Below, piece after piece: positions 47,616 to 57,172 of a DNA stretch of 64,000 nt. Numbering within the stretch: the first letter of the stretch is position 1; every line of letters begins with the position of its first letter. A model generated the notes under the pieces. The model was not told the DNA's origin. It worked only from the letters and a program-made list of their open reading frames with translations, and searched no databases. Made by a program: the position numbers and the translations under genes. This stretch comes from Desulfobulbus sp. (GTDB lineage Bacteria; Desulfobacterota; Desulfobulbia; Desulfobulbales; Desulfobulbaceae), in the NCBI GenBank assembly GCA_028684915.1, contig JAQUEZ010000009.1, forward strand, positions 1 to 64,000, given 5' to 3'.

Positions 47616-50600
47616 ATGACCTCAAACAACTCCGATCAGGACCCACAAATTACACCTCTCCCCAAGATTTCCACCAGGGAACGCTCCAAACCGGGCATCC
47701 GAGACAAACTGATTGCCATTTTCATTGTGATCAAAGTTCTGCCTCTGATTGCCCTGGCGCTCTTTGCAGCAAATCAGATCAAGGAACTCGGCGACACCTT
47801 CAAGGAAAACTCCAATGCCATGGTGGCCGACACCAGGACTCTGGTCAATCAGACTGGGGAACTGGCCACGGAGCACTCCATTGCCGCCCTTGATCTCAAA
47901 GCTCGGGAAAGTATCGAACGTCTGACCACGGAGATAGCCGCTTCGGTAGCCGATTTCCTCAAGGATCGGGACAAGGATATCCTTCTGGCGGGAAATCTGC
48001 CGGTACAGGCCGAATCCTATCGCCACTTTCTCGCTGTGCACAAGCGAAAGGTGGTTGATCATCCCCCCTGGCATCTCAGTGAGGATCGCAGCCACTGGGT
48101 AGCGAGCGGAGCACCCCATGCTCCGGCCCGGCAGGTCGAGCCCGGATCCCCGGATAATGAAAAAGATTTCCACTACTCGCCACCCACGACCTCAAAATTT
48201 TCCCATCAACAACCGCTGTACCATGAGATGACCTTTGTCGATCTAGAGGGCAAAGAGCAACTCAAGGTGTCCGAAACCGCCCTCCTGTCTGCCAAACTCC
48301 GTGACGTCAGCCACCGTGAAAATACGTGGTGCGGTGCTGAAACCTATTTCAACGAACTAAAAAATCTCGGTCCCGGGCAGATCTATGTATCGCGGGTCAT
48401 CGGCGCGTATGTACCCTCACCGATTATTGGAGCCTACACCCCGGAACGTGCCGCCAAGGCGGGTATCCCCTTTGCTCCGGAACAGGCCGGGTATGCGGGC
48501 AAGGAAAATCCGGTGGGCAAGCGATTCCAGGGCATTATTCGCTGGGCAACACCGGTCTTTGACGGCAAAAAGAAGATCGGCTACGTCACCCTGGCTCTCG
48601 ATCACACCCACATAATGGAGTTCACCGATCATGTAGTGCCGACCACCGAGCGCTTTTCAGACATCTCCGATGCCGGTTCAGGCAACTATGCCTTCATGTG
48701 GGATGACCAGGGGCGAAATATCTCCCATCCGCGGAATTACTTCATCGTCGGCTATGATCCTCAAACCGGCGAACAGGCCATGCCCTGGCTGAGCAAGGAT
48801 CTCGAGCCCCTTTGGCAGCAAACCGAGGGATCCTTTGCCCGCTTTGAACAGTTAGCACCCCAATTCCAGGAACAGACCTTGGCCAAGAAACCCCTGGCTG
48901 CACTCACTAAAGCCGGTATGCTGGGACTGGATTGCCGTTACCTCAACTTTGCCCCACAGTGCAGCGGCTGGTACAATCTCACCCAGCACGGCGGCTCAGG
49001 CTCTTTTCTCATCTTCTGGAGCAAACTGTGGAAGCTGACCACCGCCGCCGCCATCCCCTATCACACCGATCGCTACAATACCCCGCGAGGATTTGGCTTT
49101 GTCACCATCGGCGCCAATGTGGAAGAGTTCCACAGTGCGGCCAATGAAACCGCAACCCAAATCAAAGCCATCACTCAGGAATACGAAACCGACCTGGAGC
49201 AACGGCGCCACGCGACGTTGAGCGGTATTGAACAACGACTCCGTTCCACAGTGACCAATTTAAGCGTTTCCACCAGCATCATGATTATTCTGGTTATCAT
49301 GATTGCGATCTGGATGGCCTCTACGCTCACCGGAAAGATCACCACCATCATCAAGGGGATCAAAGAGTTTCAGTCGGGCGAACTCGACACCCGGCTCAAG
49401 GTGGAAAGCGAAGATGAACTGGGCGAACTGGCTGGGGCCCTGAACGAGATGGCCGATCAACTCAAACAATCAATCATTGCCCTCGAGGGGGCTAAAGAGC
49501 GGGCCGAACTCTCGGATAAGACCAAAAGCTTGTTTCTGGCCAATATGAGTCATGAAATCCGCACCCCGATGAATGCGATCATCGGCATGACCCACCTGGC
49601 GATGCAGGTAAACGAGGAAAAGAAGCGGCTCCGCTTTCTGCGTACCGTGCATCAGTCGGCGCAAAGCCTGCTTGGCCTGCTCAACGATATTCTCGATTTC
49701 TCCAAGATGGAGGCTGGCCAACTCAAACTCGTGCCCCTGCCCTTTTCCCTCCGTCGTCTTCTGGGCAGCATTGTGGCGACACTCAACATGCCGGCCATAG
49801 AAAAAGGACTCAAACTTCAGGTGCAGATCGATCCCCGTCTGCCAGAGGCCTTTATCGGCGATGACCTGCGCCTGCGGCAAATTCTGATTAACCTGATTGG
49901 CAATGCCATCAAGTTTACCGCCGGCGGCGCCATCACCCTCAGTGTTCAGCAGCAACAGAATATTTCACTTGAAAACGGGCTCGTCGGTCTTCATTTTGCC
50001 ATCACCGACACCGGCATCGGTATTGCCAAAGAGAAGCTGGAACAGATTTTCAAAAGCTTCGAGCAGGCCGACAGCTCCTATGCTCGCCAATACGGCGGTG
50101 CAGGTTTGGGCCTCTCGATCTGTACCCAGTTGGTAAGTCTCATGGCTGGCCGTATCTGGGTGGAAAGCCGCGAACACCAAGGCAGCACCTTCCATGTCGA
50201 AATTGAGCTCCCGACCTCAAAGGATGCAATCGAGCCCGCCGCCATTGACACTCAGCAAGAAAAACGCCCCCTTCTTAAGGGGTTGCGGATTTTGGTAGTC
50301 GATGACAATGAGGTTAACCGCGATGTCGCCAGCATGACCTTGGCCCTGGAACACACGGTGAGTACGGCCACCAACGGGATGGAGGCGCTGATGGTCCTGG
50401 CCGAACAGGAGTTTGATGTGGTGCTCATGGATGTGCAGATGCCGCTTATGGATGGCCTGACGGCCACCCGAGCCCTCCGTACTCTGGAAAACGGAGAGAC
50501 GTTGTCGGTCCGGCTGCCCGAAACCCTGCGGGAGATCCTGGCCCGTAAACTGGCCGGCGGCCATCTGCCCATAGTGGCCATGACCGCACACGCCATGGAC

Positions 50601-51095
50601 GGTGACCGCGAAAGATGCCTAGCTGTAGGCATGGACAGCTACCTCACCAAACCCTTTCAACCCGACCAACTGCAATCGATTTTGGTGGATCTCCTCAGTG
50701 ACAGCCCGTCCGGTCGCAAGGGGGATATCACCGCTGAGAATTCAAAAAATACCTCTTCCAATGGATCTATTCCGCAACGGACAACCATTCGCCACCACCT
50801 CCAGGCCACGACCATGCTGCAACCGGAACAGATCGACCGAATTCTGGTGGCTGCCCTACGCTCCATCCAGGAGTGCCTGGCCAAGGTGGCCGATGCGCAA
50901 CAACAGGGCAAGACAGACGAACTGGGCCGTGCAGCCCATACACTGAAAGGGACACTCCTCCAATGCGGCCTTGATTCCTGGGCGGAAAAGGCACAAGCGA
51001 TCCATACCGGTATCCGTGACCAACAGGCGCTATCCTATGCCGACATGGTGGTAGAACTGCAGGTGGGGCTGGCCCCACTTATGGAGGACAATTGA
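47616..51095 (+). CDS. Cache-HAMP hybrid kinase with REC and Hpt
   Basis: A 1159-residue membrane phosphorelay kinase, the second of three paralogs. Helix 1 (about 33-52), a large periplasmic sensor (about 55-550, with [18 protein letters not shown] and [20 protein letters not shown]), helix 2 (about 552-572) and HAMP (about 572-625). The kinase core has [16 protein letters not shown] (His 646), [10 protein letters not shown] and TDTGIGIA; the receiver has D939 in [10 protein letters not shown]; the Hpt has His 1108 in [12 protein letters not shown]. It lacks the PAS seen in the 38194 paralog. Only three bases separate it from the preceding kinase, so they are probably cotranscribed and translationally coupled. 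Confidence 0.94.
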   Translation: MTSNNSDQDPQITPLPKISTRERSKPGIRDKLIAIFIVIKVLPLIALALFAANQIKELGDTFKENSNAMVADTRTLVNQTGELATEHSIAALDLKARESIERLTTEIAASVADFLKDRDKDILLAGNLPVQAESYRHFLAVHKRKVVDHPPWHLSEDRSHWVASGAPHAPARQVEPGSPDNEKDFHYSPPTTSKFSHQQPLYHEMTFVDLEGKEQLKVSETALLSAKLRDVSHRENTWCGAETYFNELKNLGPGQIYVSRVIGAYVPSPIIGAYTPERAAKAGIPFAPEQAGYAGKENPVGKRFQGIIRWATPVFDGKKKIGYVTLALDHTHIMEFTDHVVPTTERFSDISDAGSGNYAFMWDDQGRNISHPRNYFIVGYDPQTGEQAMPWLSKDLEPLWQQTEGSFARFEQLAPQFQEQTLAKKPLAALTKAGMLGLDCRYLNFAPQCSGWYNLTQHGGSGSFLIFWSKLWKLTTAAAIPYHTDRYNTPRGFGFVTIGANVEEFHSAANETATQIKAITQEYETDLEQRRHATLSGIEQRLRSTVTNLSVSTSIMIILVIMIAIWMASTLTGKITTIIKGIKEFQSGELDTRLKVESEDELGELAGALNEMADQLKQSIIALEGAKERAELSDKTKSLFLANMSHEIRTPMNAIIGMTHLAMQVNEEKKRLRFLRTVHQSAQSLLGLLNDILDFSKMEAGQLKLVPLPFSLRRLLGSIVATLNMPAIEKGLKLQVQIDPRLPEAFIGDDLRLRQILINLIGNAIKFTAGGAITLSVQQQQNISLENGLVGLHFAITDTGIGIAKEKLEQIFKSFEQADSSYARQYGGAGLGLSICTQLVSLMAGRIWVESREHQGSTFHVEIELPTSKDAIEPAAIDTQQEKRPLLKGLRILVVDDNEVNRDVASMTLALEHTVSTATNGMEALMVLAEQEFDVVLMDVQMPLMDGLTATRALRTLENGETLSVRLPETLREILARKLAGGHLPIVAMTAHAMDGDRERCLAVGMDSYLTKPFQPDQLQSILVDLLSDSPSGRKGDITAENSKNTSSNGSIPQRTTIRHHLQATTMLQPEQIDRILVAALRSIQECLAKVADAQQQGKTDELGRAAHTLKGTLLQCGLDSWAEKAQAIHTGIRDQQALSYADMVVELQVGLAPLMEDN

Positions 51096-51114
51096 ATTAA
51101 TCATTTATTTTGAT

Positions 51115-51127
51115 TGGGTATTACCCA
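51115..51127. promoter_or_regulatory. Palindrome upstream of the NtrC-type gene
   Basis: TGGGTATTACCCA is a perfect 13-base palindrome in the 146-base gap before the NtrC-type gene. It is followed by TGTACA and TTTATAAA palindromes. A position just upstream of the regulator suggests an operator, perhaps for autoregulation. No known binding consensus is recognised. Confidence 0.4.
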
Positions 51128-51241
51128 TGTGATCAGTGTACACTCTTTATAAAGGAGAACCACAAACCGGGCTTGAGAGGGGGACGGCAGGGTTCGAATT
51201 TCACCCCATTAAAAGGAGGACAAAGGCTTAAGCCGCCGCTC

Positions 51242-52690
51242 ATGGGAAAAATTGCCATCATCGACGATGACGCTGTCTTTCGGGTGCTTTTGGAAGAACA
51301 CTGTTCACAACTCGGTCACCAAACCAAGACAGCGACATGTATCAGCGAAGGAAAGGCACTGTTAGCCGAGTATCCGGTGGACCTGGTCTTTCTTGATGTC
51401 AGTCTACCAGACGGCAATGGCCTGGAGGTCCTCCCTTTTATTCAGGCACTTCCCGGTTCTTCGCCGGAGGTGATCATCATTACCGGCATGGGCGATGCCA
51501 ATGGGGCCGAGCTGGCGATTAAAAATGGGGCCTGGGACTATTTGCAAAAACCGCTCAACCACCAAGAGATCCAACTCCACATCCGTCGCGCCCTGGAGTA
51601 CCACGAAAAAAAACAGCACCGCTCCTCGCAGATCAGCCTAAAACGGGATGAAATCGTCGGTAAGAGTAACGCCATTTCCGCCTGCCTCGATCAGGTGGCC
51701 CACTGTGCCAACACGGAAACCGGGGTACTGATCACCGGTGAAACCGGAACCGGCAAAGAGGTCTTTGCCCGCGCTATTCACTCCAACAGTGCTCGGGCTA
51801 AAGGCCCTTTTGTGGTGGTGGACTGCGCCAGTCTGCCGGAAAACCTGGTAGAGAGTATCCTCTTTGGTCATGTCAAAGGCGCCTTTACCGGTGCCACCAG
51901 CGATCGAAAAGGCCTGGTCGAACAGGCCGATGGCGGCACGCTCTTTCTTGACGAGGCCGGCGAACTGCCACTGGAAACCCAGAAGAATTTTCTCCGCGTC
52001 CTGCAGGAACGGGTCTTTCGCCCGGTGGGAAAAGATCGCGAACAAAAGAGCAACTTCCGCCTAGTCGCGGCCACCAACCGCGACCTCAAGGCCATGGTTG
52101 AGAAAGGCAGTTTTCGCAGCGATCTCTATTTCCGCCTCAACACCTTCAATATCCATCTGCCGCCTCTTCGAGAACGAGAAAAGGATGTGGAAAAACTGGT
52201 GATGAGTTTTGTCTTCTCCCTTTGCCGCCGCAATCGTCTACCGATTAAAGGCGTGGTCCCGGAAACCCTAGAGGTCCTCTCCGCCTACCCTTGGCCGGGC
52301 AATGTGCGCGAACTGGAAAACACCCTGGAAAAAGCCATCCTCGCCGACCCCACCGACCCGGTGCTGTATCCTATCCATCTCCCTGCGGAAATTCGTCTCT
52401 GCCGTATTTGTTCCCGCGTTGACAGCAAACTTCAAGATACGAAGACATCGCAATCGGCCGAAGAGCCATCCCCCACTGCCCTCGCTTTGTCCGAGCCATT
52501 GCCCACCTTTAAAGAATATCGGCGAACATTGACCTCAAATATTGAGAAAAATTACCTGCAACGTCTTCTTCTTAAAAGCGAGGGAGATATTGCCAGCGCC
52601 TGCGCAATTTCCGCCCTGAGCCGCTCCCGCCTCTACGATTTACTCAAAATCCACGGCCTCACCTCATGCCCTGATTCGCGTCCGGAATAA
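51242..52690 (+). CDS. NtrC-type sigma-54 response regulator
   Basis: A 482-residue enhancer-binding protein. Receiver (about 3-120, D52 in VFLDVSLPDGNG, Lys in YLQKPLN); AAA+ domain (about 140-375) with Walker A GETGTGKE (166-173), the sigma-54 contact loop GAFTGA (213-218) and GTLFLDEAGELP; C-terminal Fis-type HTH (about 445-475, GDIASACAISALSRSRLYDLL). It should activate sigma-54 promoters when phosphorylated. The start is ATG 51242; earlier in-frame starts add residues with no family match, though the good GGAGGA (51214) is 22 bases away. A sigma-54 promoter lies just downstream, before the chemoreceptor gene. Confidence 0.95.
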   Translation: MGKIAIIDDDAVFRVLLEEHCSQLGHQTKTATCISEGKALLAEYPVDLVFLDVSLPDGNGLEVLPFIQALPGSSPEVIIITGMGDANGAELAIKNGAWDYLQKPLNHQEIQLHIRRALEYHEKKQHRSSQISLKRDEIVGKSNAISACLDQVAHCANTETGVLITGETGTGKEVFARAIHSNSARAKGPFVVVDCASLPENLVESILFGHVKGAFTGATSDRKGLVEQADGGTLFLDEAGELPLETQKNFLRVLQERVFRPVGKDREQKSNFRLVAATNRDLKAMVEKGSFRSDLYFRLNTFNIHLPPLREREKDVEKLVMSFVFSLCRRNRLPIKGVVPETLEVLSAYPWPGNVRELENTLEKAILADPTDPVLYPIHLPAEIRLCRICSRVDSKLQDTKTSQSAEEPSPTALALSEPLPTFKEYRRTLTSNIEKNYLQRLLLKSEGDIASACAISALSRSRLYDLLKIHGLTSCPDSRPE

Positions 52691-52812
52691 TCGGACATCC
52701 GCTCACCGCATCAGTCCTATTTTCTCGGACAAATCCGCTTTCCACCTGTCTGCACCACCCGGACAACCTGGCCAACAGTTTGAATATAAACAACAAAATA
52801 AAATATACCTTA

Positions 52813-52830
52813 TTGGCACGCATATCGCTT
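52813..52830 (+). promoter_or_regulatory. Sigma-54 promoter before the second chemoreceptor
   Basis: TTGGCACGCATATCGCTT has a perfect -24 element (TTGGCACG) and a -12 GC with exactly ten bases between GG (52815-52816) and GC (52827-52828). The single deviation is TC for TT before the GC. Transcription would begin near 52840 and the ATG is at 52891. The gene immediately upstream encodes a sigma-54 activator. Confidence 0.7.
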
Positions 52831-52890
52831 CTCCCTGAATAAAAGATTGCCGGCATTCCAACCGGAAACCATCTCCAGAGGAGGAACACC

Positions 52891-54996
52891 ATGAAGCTTC
52901 GCACTCAATCCATTCAATTCAGACTGTTAACCATAGGGCTACTCTCCGTCCTGCTCCCCCTTGCACTTGTCGGTTTTTTTGCGGTGACCAGATCATCCGA
53001 AGCGCTGATGAATCTCGCCAAAGAAAAGGCCCAAATCCTGGCCGGAGATTTGGCCGGACTGGTGAACCATATGCTCAGTGCGGAACTGGAGGTCTCCACA
53101 ACCCTTGCCGCCAACCGTAAGACCATTGACATCATGGATCAACTATCTGGGGGATCCAGAGACAATCGGGAAGCCTTGGTCCAGGGCCTTTTTGAGGACC
53201 TGAGTTACGAATTCAAAGGGCTCAACACTAAACAGCAGTACCAGGGATTGTACGTTGCCGATGCCTCCGGCCAGATCCTCACCGGTATTCTTGAAGACGG
53301 AAAAGAATACAACCGGGTTTCAGTGGCAGCCAATGAGAATTTCACCCGCGCGAAAAGCTCCGGTCAGGCCAGTCTGGGAGAAATGATCCGTTCCCAGGCA
53401 ACATCAAAACTGATTGTCCCCATCTCCGCCCCCATCCTTTCCCGCGACAACCGTTTCCTGGGCACGATTGGTTTGGTGTTGAAAGCCCAATATTTCACAG
53501 AGCTTATCCCCAGCAAACGATCCGGCGAAACCGGGTACGCCTACATGGTGAATCAAAAGGGTATTCTCATTGCCCATCCCAAAACCGAGTATCTGTTGAC
53601 CAAGAATCTGGCGAATGAGAAAGAGATGCATGAGATCATAGGTCAAATGCTCAGCGGTAAAGTCGGAGTTGAGGAGTATGTCTTCACCGGTATCCCCAAA
53701 ATTGCCGGTTTTGCACCGGTTGGCTTTAATGGTTGGTCAATAGCTTTTACTCAAAATACTGCTGAATTCTTGTCCTCTGCCGTGCAATTGCGCAATGTTA
53801 CCCTGATTGTTGTTGGCTGTGCGCTCGGCATCGTCACTATCATTTTACTATACTCCATTCGTAACATCGTCCGCCCGATCAACGCCGCCGTGGCCGGCCT
53901 TAAAGACATCGCTCAGGGAGAGGGTGATCTGACCATGCGCCTCGGGGTACACAGCAAAGACGAAGTCGGCGAACTGGCCACCTGGTTTAATCTTTTCATC
54001 GATAAACTCCAGCACATCATCCGTGATGTCGCCGTGGGCGTCCAAACTGTTTCTTCCTCATCCACCGAACTCTCCCAGATCTCGGAGCAGATGAATGGAG
54101 GAGCGCAAATGGCCTCGGATAAATCCAATACCGTTGCCACGGCTGCTGAGGAGATGAGTGCCAACATGAACAATGTGGCTGCCGCCATGGAGCAGTCGAC
54201 CACCAACACCAACATCGTGGCCACCGCCGCGGAGGAGATGTCCTCCACCATCGGTGAGATTGCCCAACATGCGGAAAATGCGCGGGTCATTTCCAACAAT
54301 GCGGCCAAAAGGGCCAACGAGGCCTCGAATAATATAAATGAGTTAGGCGAATCGGCCAAATCCATCGGCAAGGTGATCGAAACCATCACCGAGATCTCGG
54401 AGCAAGTGAATTTGCTGGCCCTTAACGCGACCATCGAAGCGGCCCGGGCAGGAGATGCCGGTCGAGGATTTGCGGTTGTCGCCAACGAGATCAAGGAATT
54501 AGCTAAACAAACCGCTGCCGCCACCTATGACATCAAAGATAAGGTCGGCACCATTCAGGGAACGACGGCCAAGACCGTGCAACAGATTTCCGAGATCAAT
54601 GCGGTTATCACCGATGTCAACGAGGTGGTGAGTTCCATTGCCACCGCGGTTGAGGAGCAAAGTGCTGCCACCCAGGAGATTGCCTCCAACGTCAACCAGA
54701 TGGCCCAGGGGATCAACGAGGTCAACGAAAACGTCAATCAAAGCTCGGTGGTGGCGACAGATATTGCCAAAGACATCACCGATGTGAGTACCATTGCCAG
54801 TGAGATGTTTACCAGCAGCTCCCAGGTGAACGAAAGTGCCCACGGTCTCTCAGCCCTGGCGGATCAACTCAGCCAGTTAGTTGGCCAGTTTAAAACCGAG
54901 GAGAATGGGGGCAAAAAGCAGGAGACCGCACCCGTGCGAAAAAGCGCATCGGTAACCATACCTCGTTTGAACGCACACCAACCTGTCAAGGCATGA
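52891..54996 (+). CDS. Methyl-accepting chemotaxis protein (Cache sensor)
   Basis: A 701-residue transmembrane chemoreceptor. Helix 1 (about 11-32), a periplasmic double Cache domain (about 35-290, with [32 protein letters not shown] and [16 protein letters not shown]), helix 2 (about 300-322), HAMP (about 322-376) and the signalling domain with tip [21 protein letters not shown]. Cache receptors of this type usually bind small organic ligands such as carboxylates or amino acids; the ligand is unknown. The ATG at 52891 follows GGAGGA. Its stop overlaps the start of the next gene (ATGA), so they are translationally coupled. Confidence 0.95.
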   Translation: MKLRTQSIQFRLLTIGLLSVLLPLALVGFFAVTRSSEALMNLAKEKAQILAGDLAGLVNHMLSAELEVSTTLAANRKTIDIMDQLSGGSRDNREALVQGLFEDLSYEFKGLNTKQQYQGLYVADASGQILTGILEDGKEYNRVSVAANENFTRAKSSGQASLGEMIRSQATSKLIVPISAPILSRDNRFLGTIGLVLKAQYFTELIPSKRSGETGYAYMVNQKGILIAHPKTEYLLTKNLANEKEMHEIIGQMLSGKVGVEEYVFTGIPKIAGFAPVGFNGWSIAFTQNTAEFLSSAVQLRNVTLIVVGCALGIVTIILLYSIRNIVRPINAAVAGLKDIAQGEGDLTMRLGVHSKDEVGELATWFNLFIDKLQHIIRDVAVGVQTVSSSSTELSQISEQMNGGAQMASDKSNTVATAAEEMSANMNNVAAAMEQSTTNTNIVATAAEEMSSTIGEIAQHAENARVISNNAAKRANEASNNINELGESAKSIGKVIETITEISEQVNLLALNATIEAARAGDAGRGFAVVANEIKELAKQTAAATYDIKDKVGTIQGTTAKTVQQISEINAVITDVNEVVSSIATAVEEQSAATQEIASNVNQMAQGINEVNENVNQSSVVATDIAKDITDVSTIASEMFTSSSQVNESAHGLSALADQLSQLVGQFKTEENGGKKQETAPVRKSASVTIPRLNAHQPVKA

Positions 54997-56978
54997 ATTC
55001 CAGCCTCAGCCGCAAAATCCTTTTTCCCACCCTGCTGCTGATTGCCATCGGCCTGGTGACCACCCTGGTGGTCACCTATTTGAGCGCCAGGCAGGCGGTA
55101 CTCGATGAATCGGAGCAGCGTCTGCAGCGGGAAACCAAACTAGCGGCTCGCTTAATCGACAACTGGCTTCAGGCACGGTTGATCGATCTTCACCTCTGGG
55201 CCCAGGAAGAGACGCTGATCGACCTCATTACCGCTGAGGGAAATTTGGAAAATCGGGGAGAAAAGGCCAAACGTTTTCTTGCCACCCAGCAAAGCGGACA
55301 CACCTATATGGAGGGCATCTTCATTGCCGACACAAAGGGTACTGTACTTTTCTTCTCCACCATAGCAGCCCAACCGCTGGCCAAGGTTCGCCTGATTGAT
55401 CGCCTCTATTTTCTTGAAACCCTGAGCGGCAAACAGGTTATCTCACCGCTTATGCAGAGCAAACTCAGTGGGAGCCGGGTTTTCGTGGTCACGGCACCGA
55501 TCAAGGTCGGCGAGGAAATCAAAGGGGTGATTGGCGGCGTGGTCGACTTCTCAGCCTTTACAGACCTTTTCATCAACAATTTCGAGGACCAGAAAAACAA
55601 ACTGGCCCTAATTTGTGATGCAAAAGGGGTGATTCTCACCTCATCTCAGCCCCAGATAAAAATCTTACCGGAACCATTGGCCAGCGCATTGACCTCAACG
55701 CCTTCACAACTCCGAAATCATCCCATCGGCTCCAGCGACCATCTGATTTCCGGCCAGTTTCTACATAACACCAACTGGCTCTTTGCCATCAGTCAACCCA
55801 TGGATGTGGCCCTTTGCCCGCTCAATAAAGCCGGACAGTTCAGCACCCTTCTCGCGACCGTCCTCTTAGTGGCCATTTCGCTCATTGTCTTCAACCTCTT
55901 TCACCGCCTGTTGAATCAACGTCTCCAGGCGATGATCCAGATCATCGGCCAGGTCAAACGGGGGGATCTCAGTTGCAGAATTCATCAATCGATGACCAGA
56001 AAAGATGAAGTCAACGATCTGGCCGATTCGTTTAACCAGATGATTGAGCAACTGGAGGATAATATCTCACTGTTGAACCGAGAAATCCAAATGCGCCGAG
56101 ATTCCGAGCACATGCTCTCCTACCATCAGCAAAACCTGGAGACAATTATTGCTGAACGCAGCCGGGCATTGGAGAGCGAAATCATCGAAAGAAAACAGAT
56201 CGAGGAGCGATTGGCACGATCGGAAAAACTGGAAATGATTGGCCATCTTGCCGGAGGCGTTGCCCATGACCTGAATAACATCCTCTCGGGGATCGTGACC
56301 TACCCGGACCTCCTATTACTGAAAATCGGCCCGGATCATCCGCTGGCTGCGCCCCTGCTCTCCATCAAGCGCACCGGAGAAAAAGCGGCCGCCATTGTCC
56401 AGGATCTCCTCACCCTTTCCGGGCATCGCCGCCTGAACAAGAAGCCGACCGACTTCAACCTCCTCCTATCGACTTTCTTGTGCAGTAAAGAATATCGTGA
56501 GTTTCTCAAGCGTTTTCCGCACGTCCATATCCAGAGCACCTGCAGCGGCCAACCAGCCTTTATTCAAGGATCTGCCGCCGCCCTGTCCAATGTGCTGCTG
56601 CACCTGGTGGGCTATGCGGCCATGATGCTGGGCGCTGATGGCGGCGAGGTGGTGCTCAAGACGGAACACCGCACCCTTGCCGGGCCAATACAGGCCTATG
56701 AACTCATCGAAGCTGGGCCCTACTGCATACTGACGATGGAATACTCGGGTCGGATTTTGCAGCCAGAGCATCTGGCACGGATCTTTGAACCGTTTTATAC
56801 CAGCAAAAAACTTGGCCTTCAGGGGAGCGGCCTGGAGATGGCGGTAATTTTAGGTACGCTCAAGGATCATCGCGGTTTTATCGACTGCAGCAGTGAAAGC
56901 CCATCAGGCTCCCGCTTCAGTCTCTATTTCCCAACCGCGGATGCGCCATCCTTGCAAGCTATAACCTGCAGAGAGTAA
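54993..56978 (+). CDS. Cache-HAMP histidine-kinase-like protein, degenerate ATP site
   Basis: A 661-residue membrane protein with helix 1 (about 10-30), a Cache sensor (about 33-285), helix 2 (about 288-308), HAMP (about 308-362), a coiled coil and a kinase-like core. The H-box is intact ([15 protein letters not shown], His 425). The ATP-binding part is not: the N-box reads HLVGYAAMM where NLVNNA is expected (G540, Y541), the G1 box reads EYSGRI instead of a DxGxG form (Y584, I588), and G2 reads GSGLEMAV. It probably cannot bind ATP normally. It overlaps the chemoreceptor gene by four bases, so a role as a phosphate acceptor or scaffold is possible. Confidence 0.88.
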   Translation: MNSSLSRKILFPTLLLIAIGLVTTLVVTYLSARQAVLDESEQRLQRETKLAARLIDNWLQARLIDLHLWAQEETLIDLITAEGNLENRGEKAKRFLATQQSGHTYMEGIFIADTKGTVLFFSTIAAQPLAKVRLIDRLYFLETLSGKQVISPLMQSKLSGSRVFVVTAPIKVGEEIKGVIGGVVDFSAFTDLFINNFEDQKNKLALICDAKGVILTSSQPQIKILPEPLASALTSTPSQLRNHPIGSSDHLISGQFLHNTNWLFAISQPMDVALCPLNKAGQFSTLLATVLLVAISLIVFNLFHRLLNQRLQAMIQIIGQVKRGDLSCRIHQSMTRKDEVNDLADSFNQMIEQLEDNISLLNREIQMRRDSEHMLSYHQQNLETIIAERSRALESEIIERKQIEERLARSEKLEMIGHLAGGVAHDLNNILSGIVTYPDLLLLKIGPDHPLAAPLLSIKRTGEKAAAIVQDLLTLSGHRRLNKKPTDFNLLLSTFLCSKEYREFLKRFPHVHIQSTCSGQPAFIQGSAAALSNVLLHLVGYAAMMLGADGGEVVLKTEHRTLAGPIQAYELIEAGPYCILTMEYSGRILQPEHLARIFEPFYTSKKLGLQGSGLEMAVILGTLKDHRGFIDCSSESPSGSRFSLYFPTADAPSLQAITCRE

Positions 56979-57047
56979 AAAAGCGATCTACCCTGTTCAT
57001 CAAATCAGGCTTCAGGTAAGGTAGAAAGGTATAATCAATCAACGTTG

Positions 57048-57134
57048 ATGGCGCCGAAAAAAACACTGCGCCTTGTATCTCTGTGCTTTAACCTAGCCAT
57101 CTTTTAGAGTGTAATGGACTTTTTACGCGTCCAT
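57048..57134 (-). mobile_element. MITE-like element, copy E (short form, inverted)
   Basis: An 87-bp copy in reverse orientation. Read on the minus strand it begins ATGGACGCGTAAAAA and ends TTTCGGCGCCAT, matching copy D in length and lacking the same right half. An exact 8-bp duplication CAACGTTG flanks it (57040-57047 and 57135-57142). It lies between two kinase genes, about 40 bases before the start of the next. Confidence 0.85.
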
Positions 57135-57172
57135 CAACGTTGAGCTCAAACAAACCTCATTGGAGCCAACAC

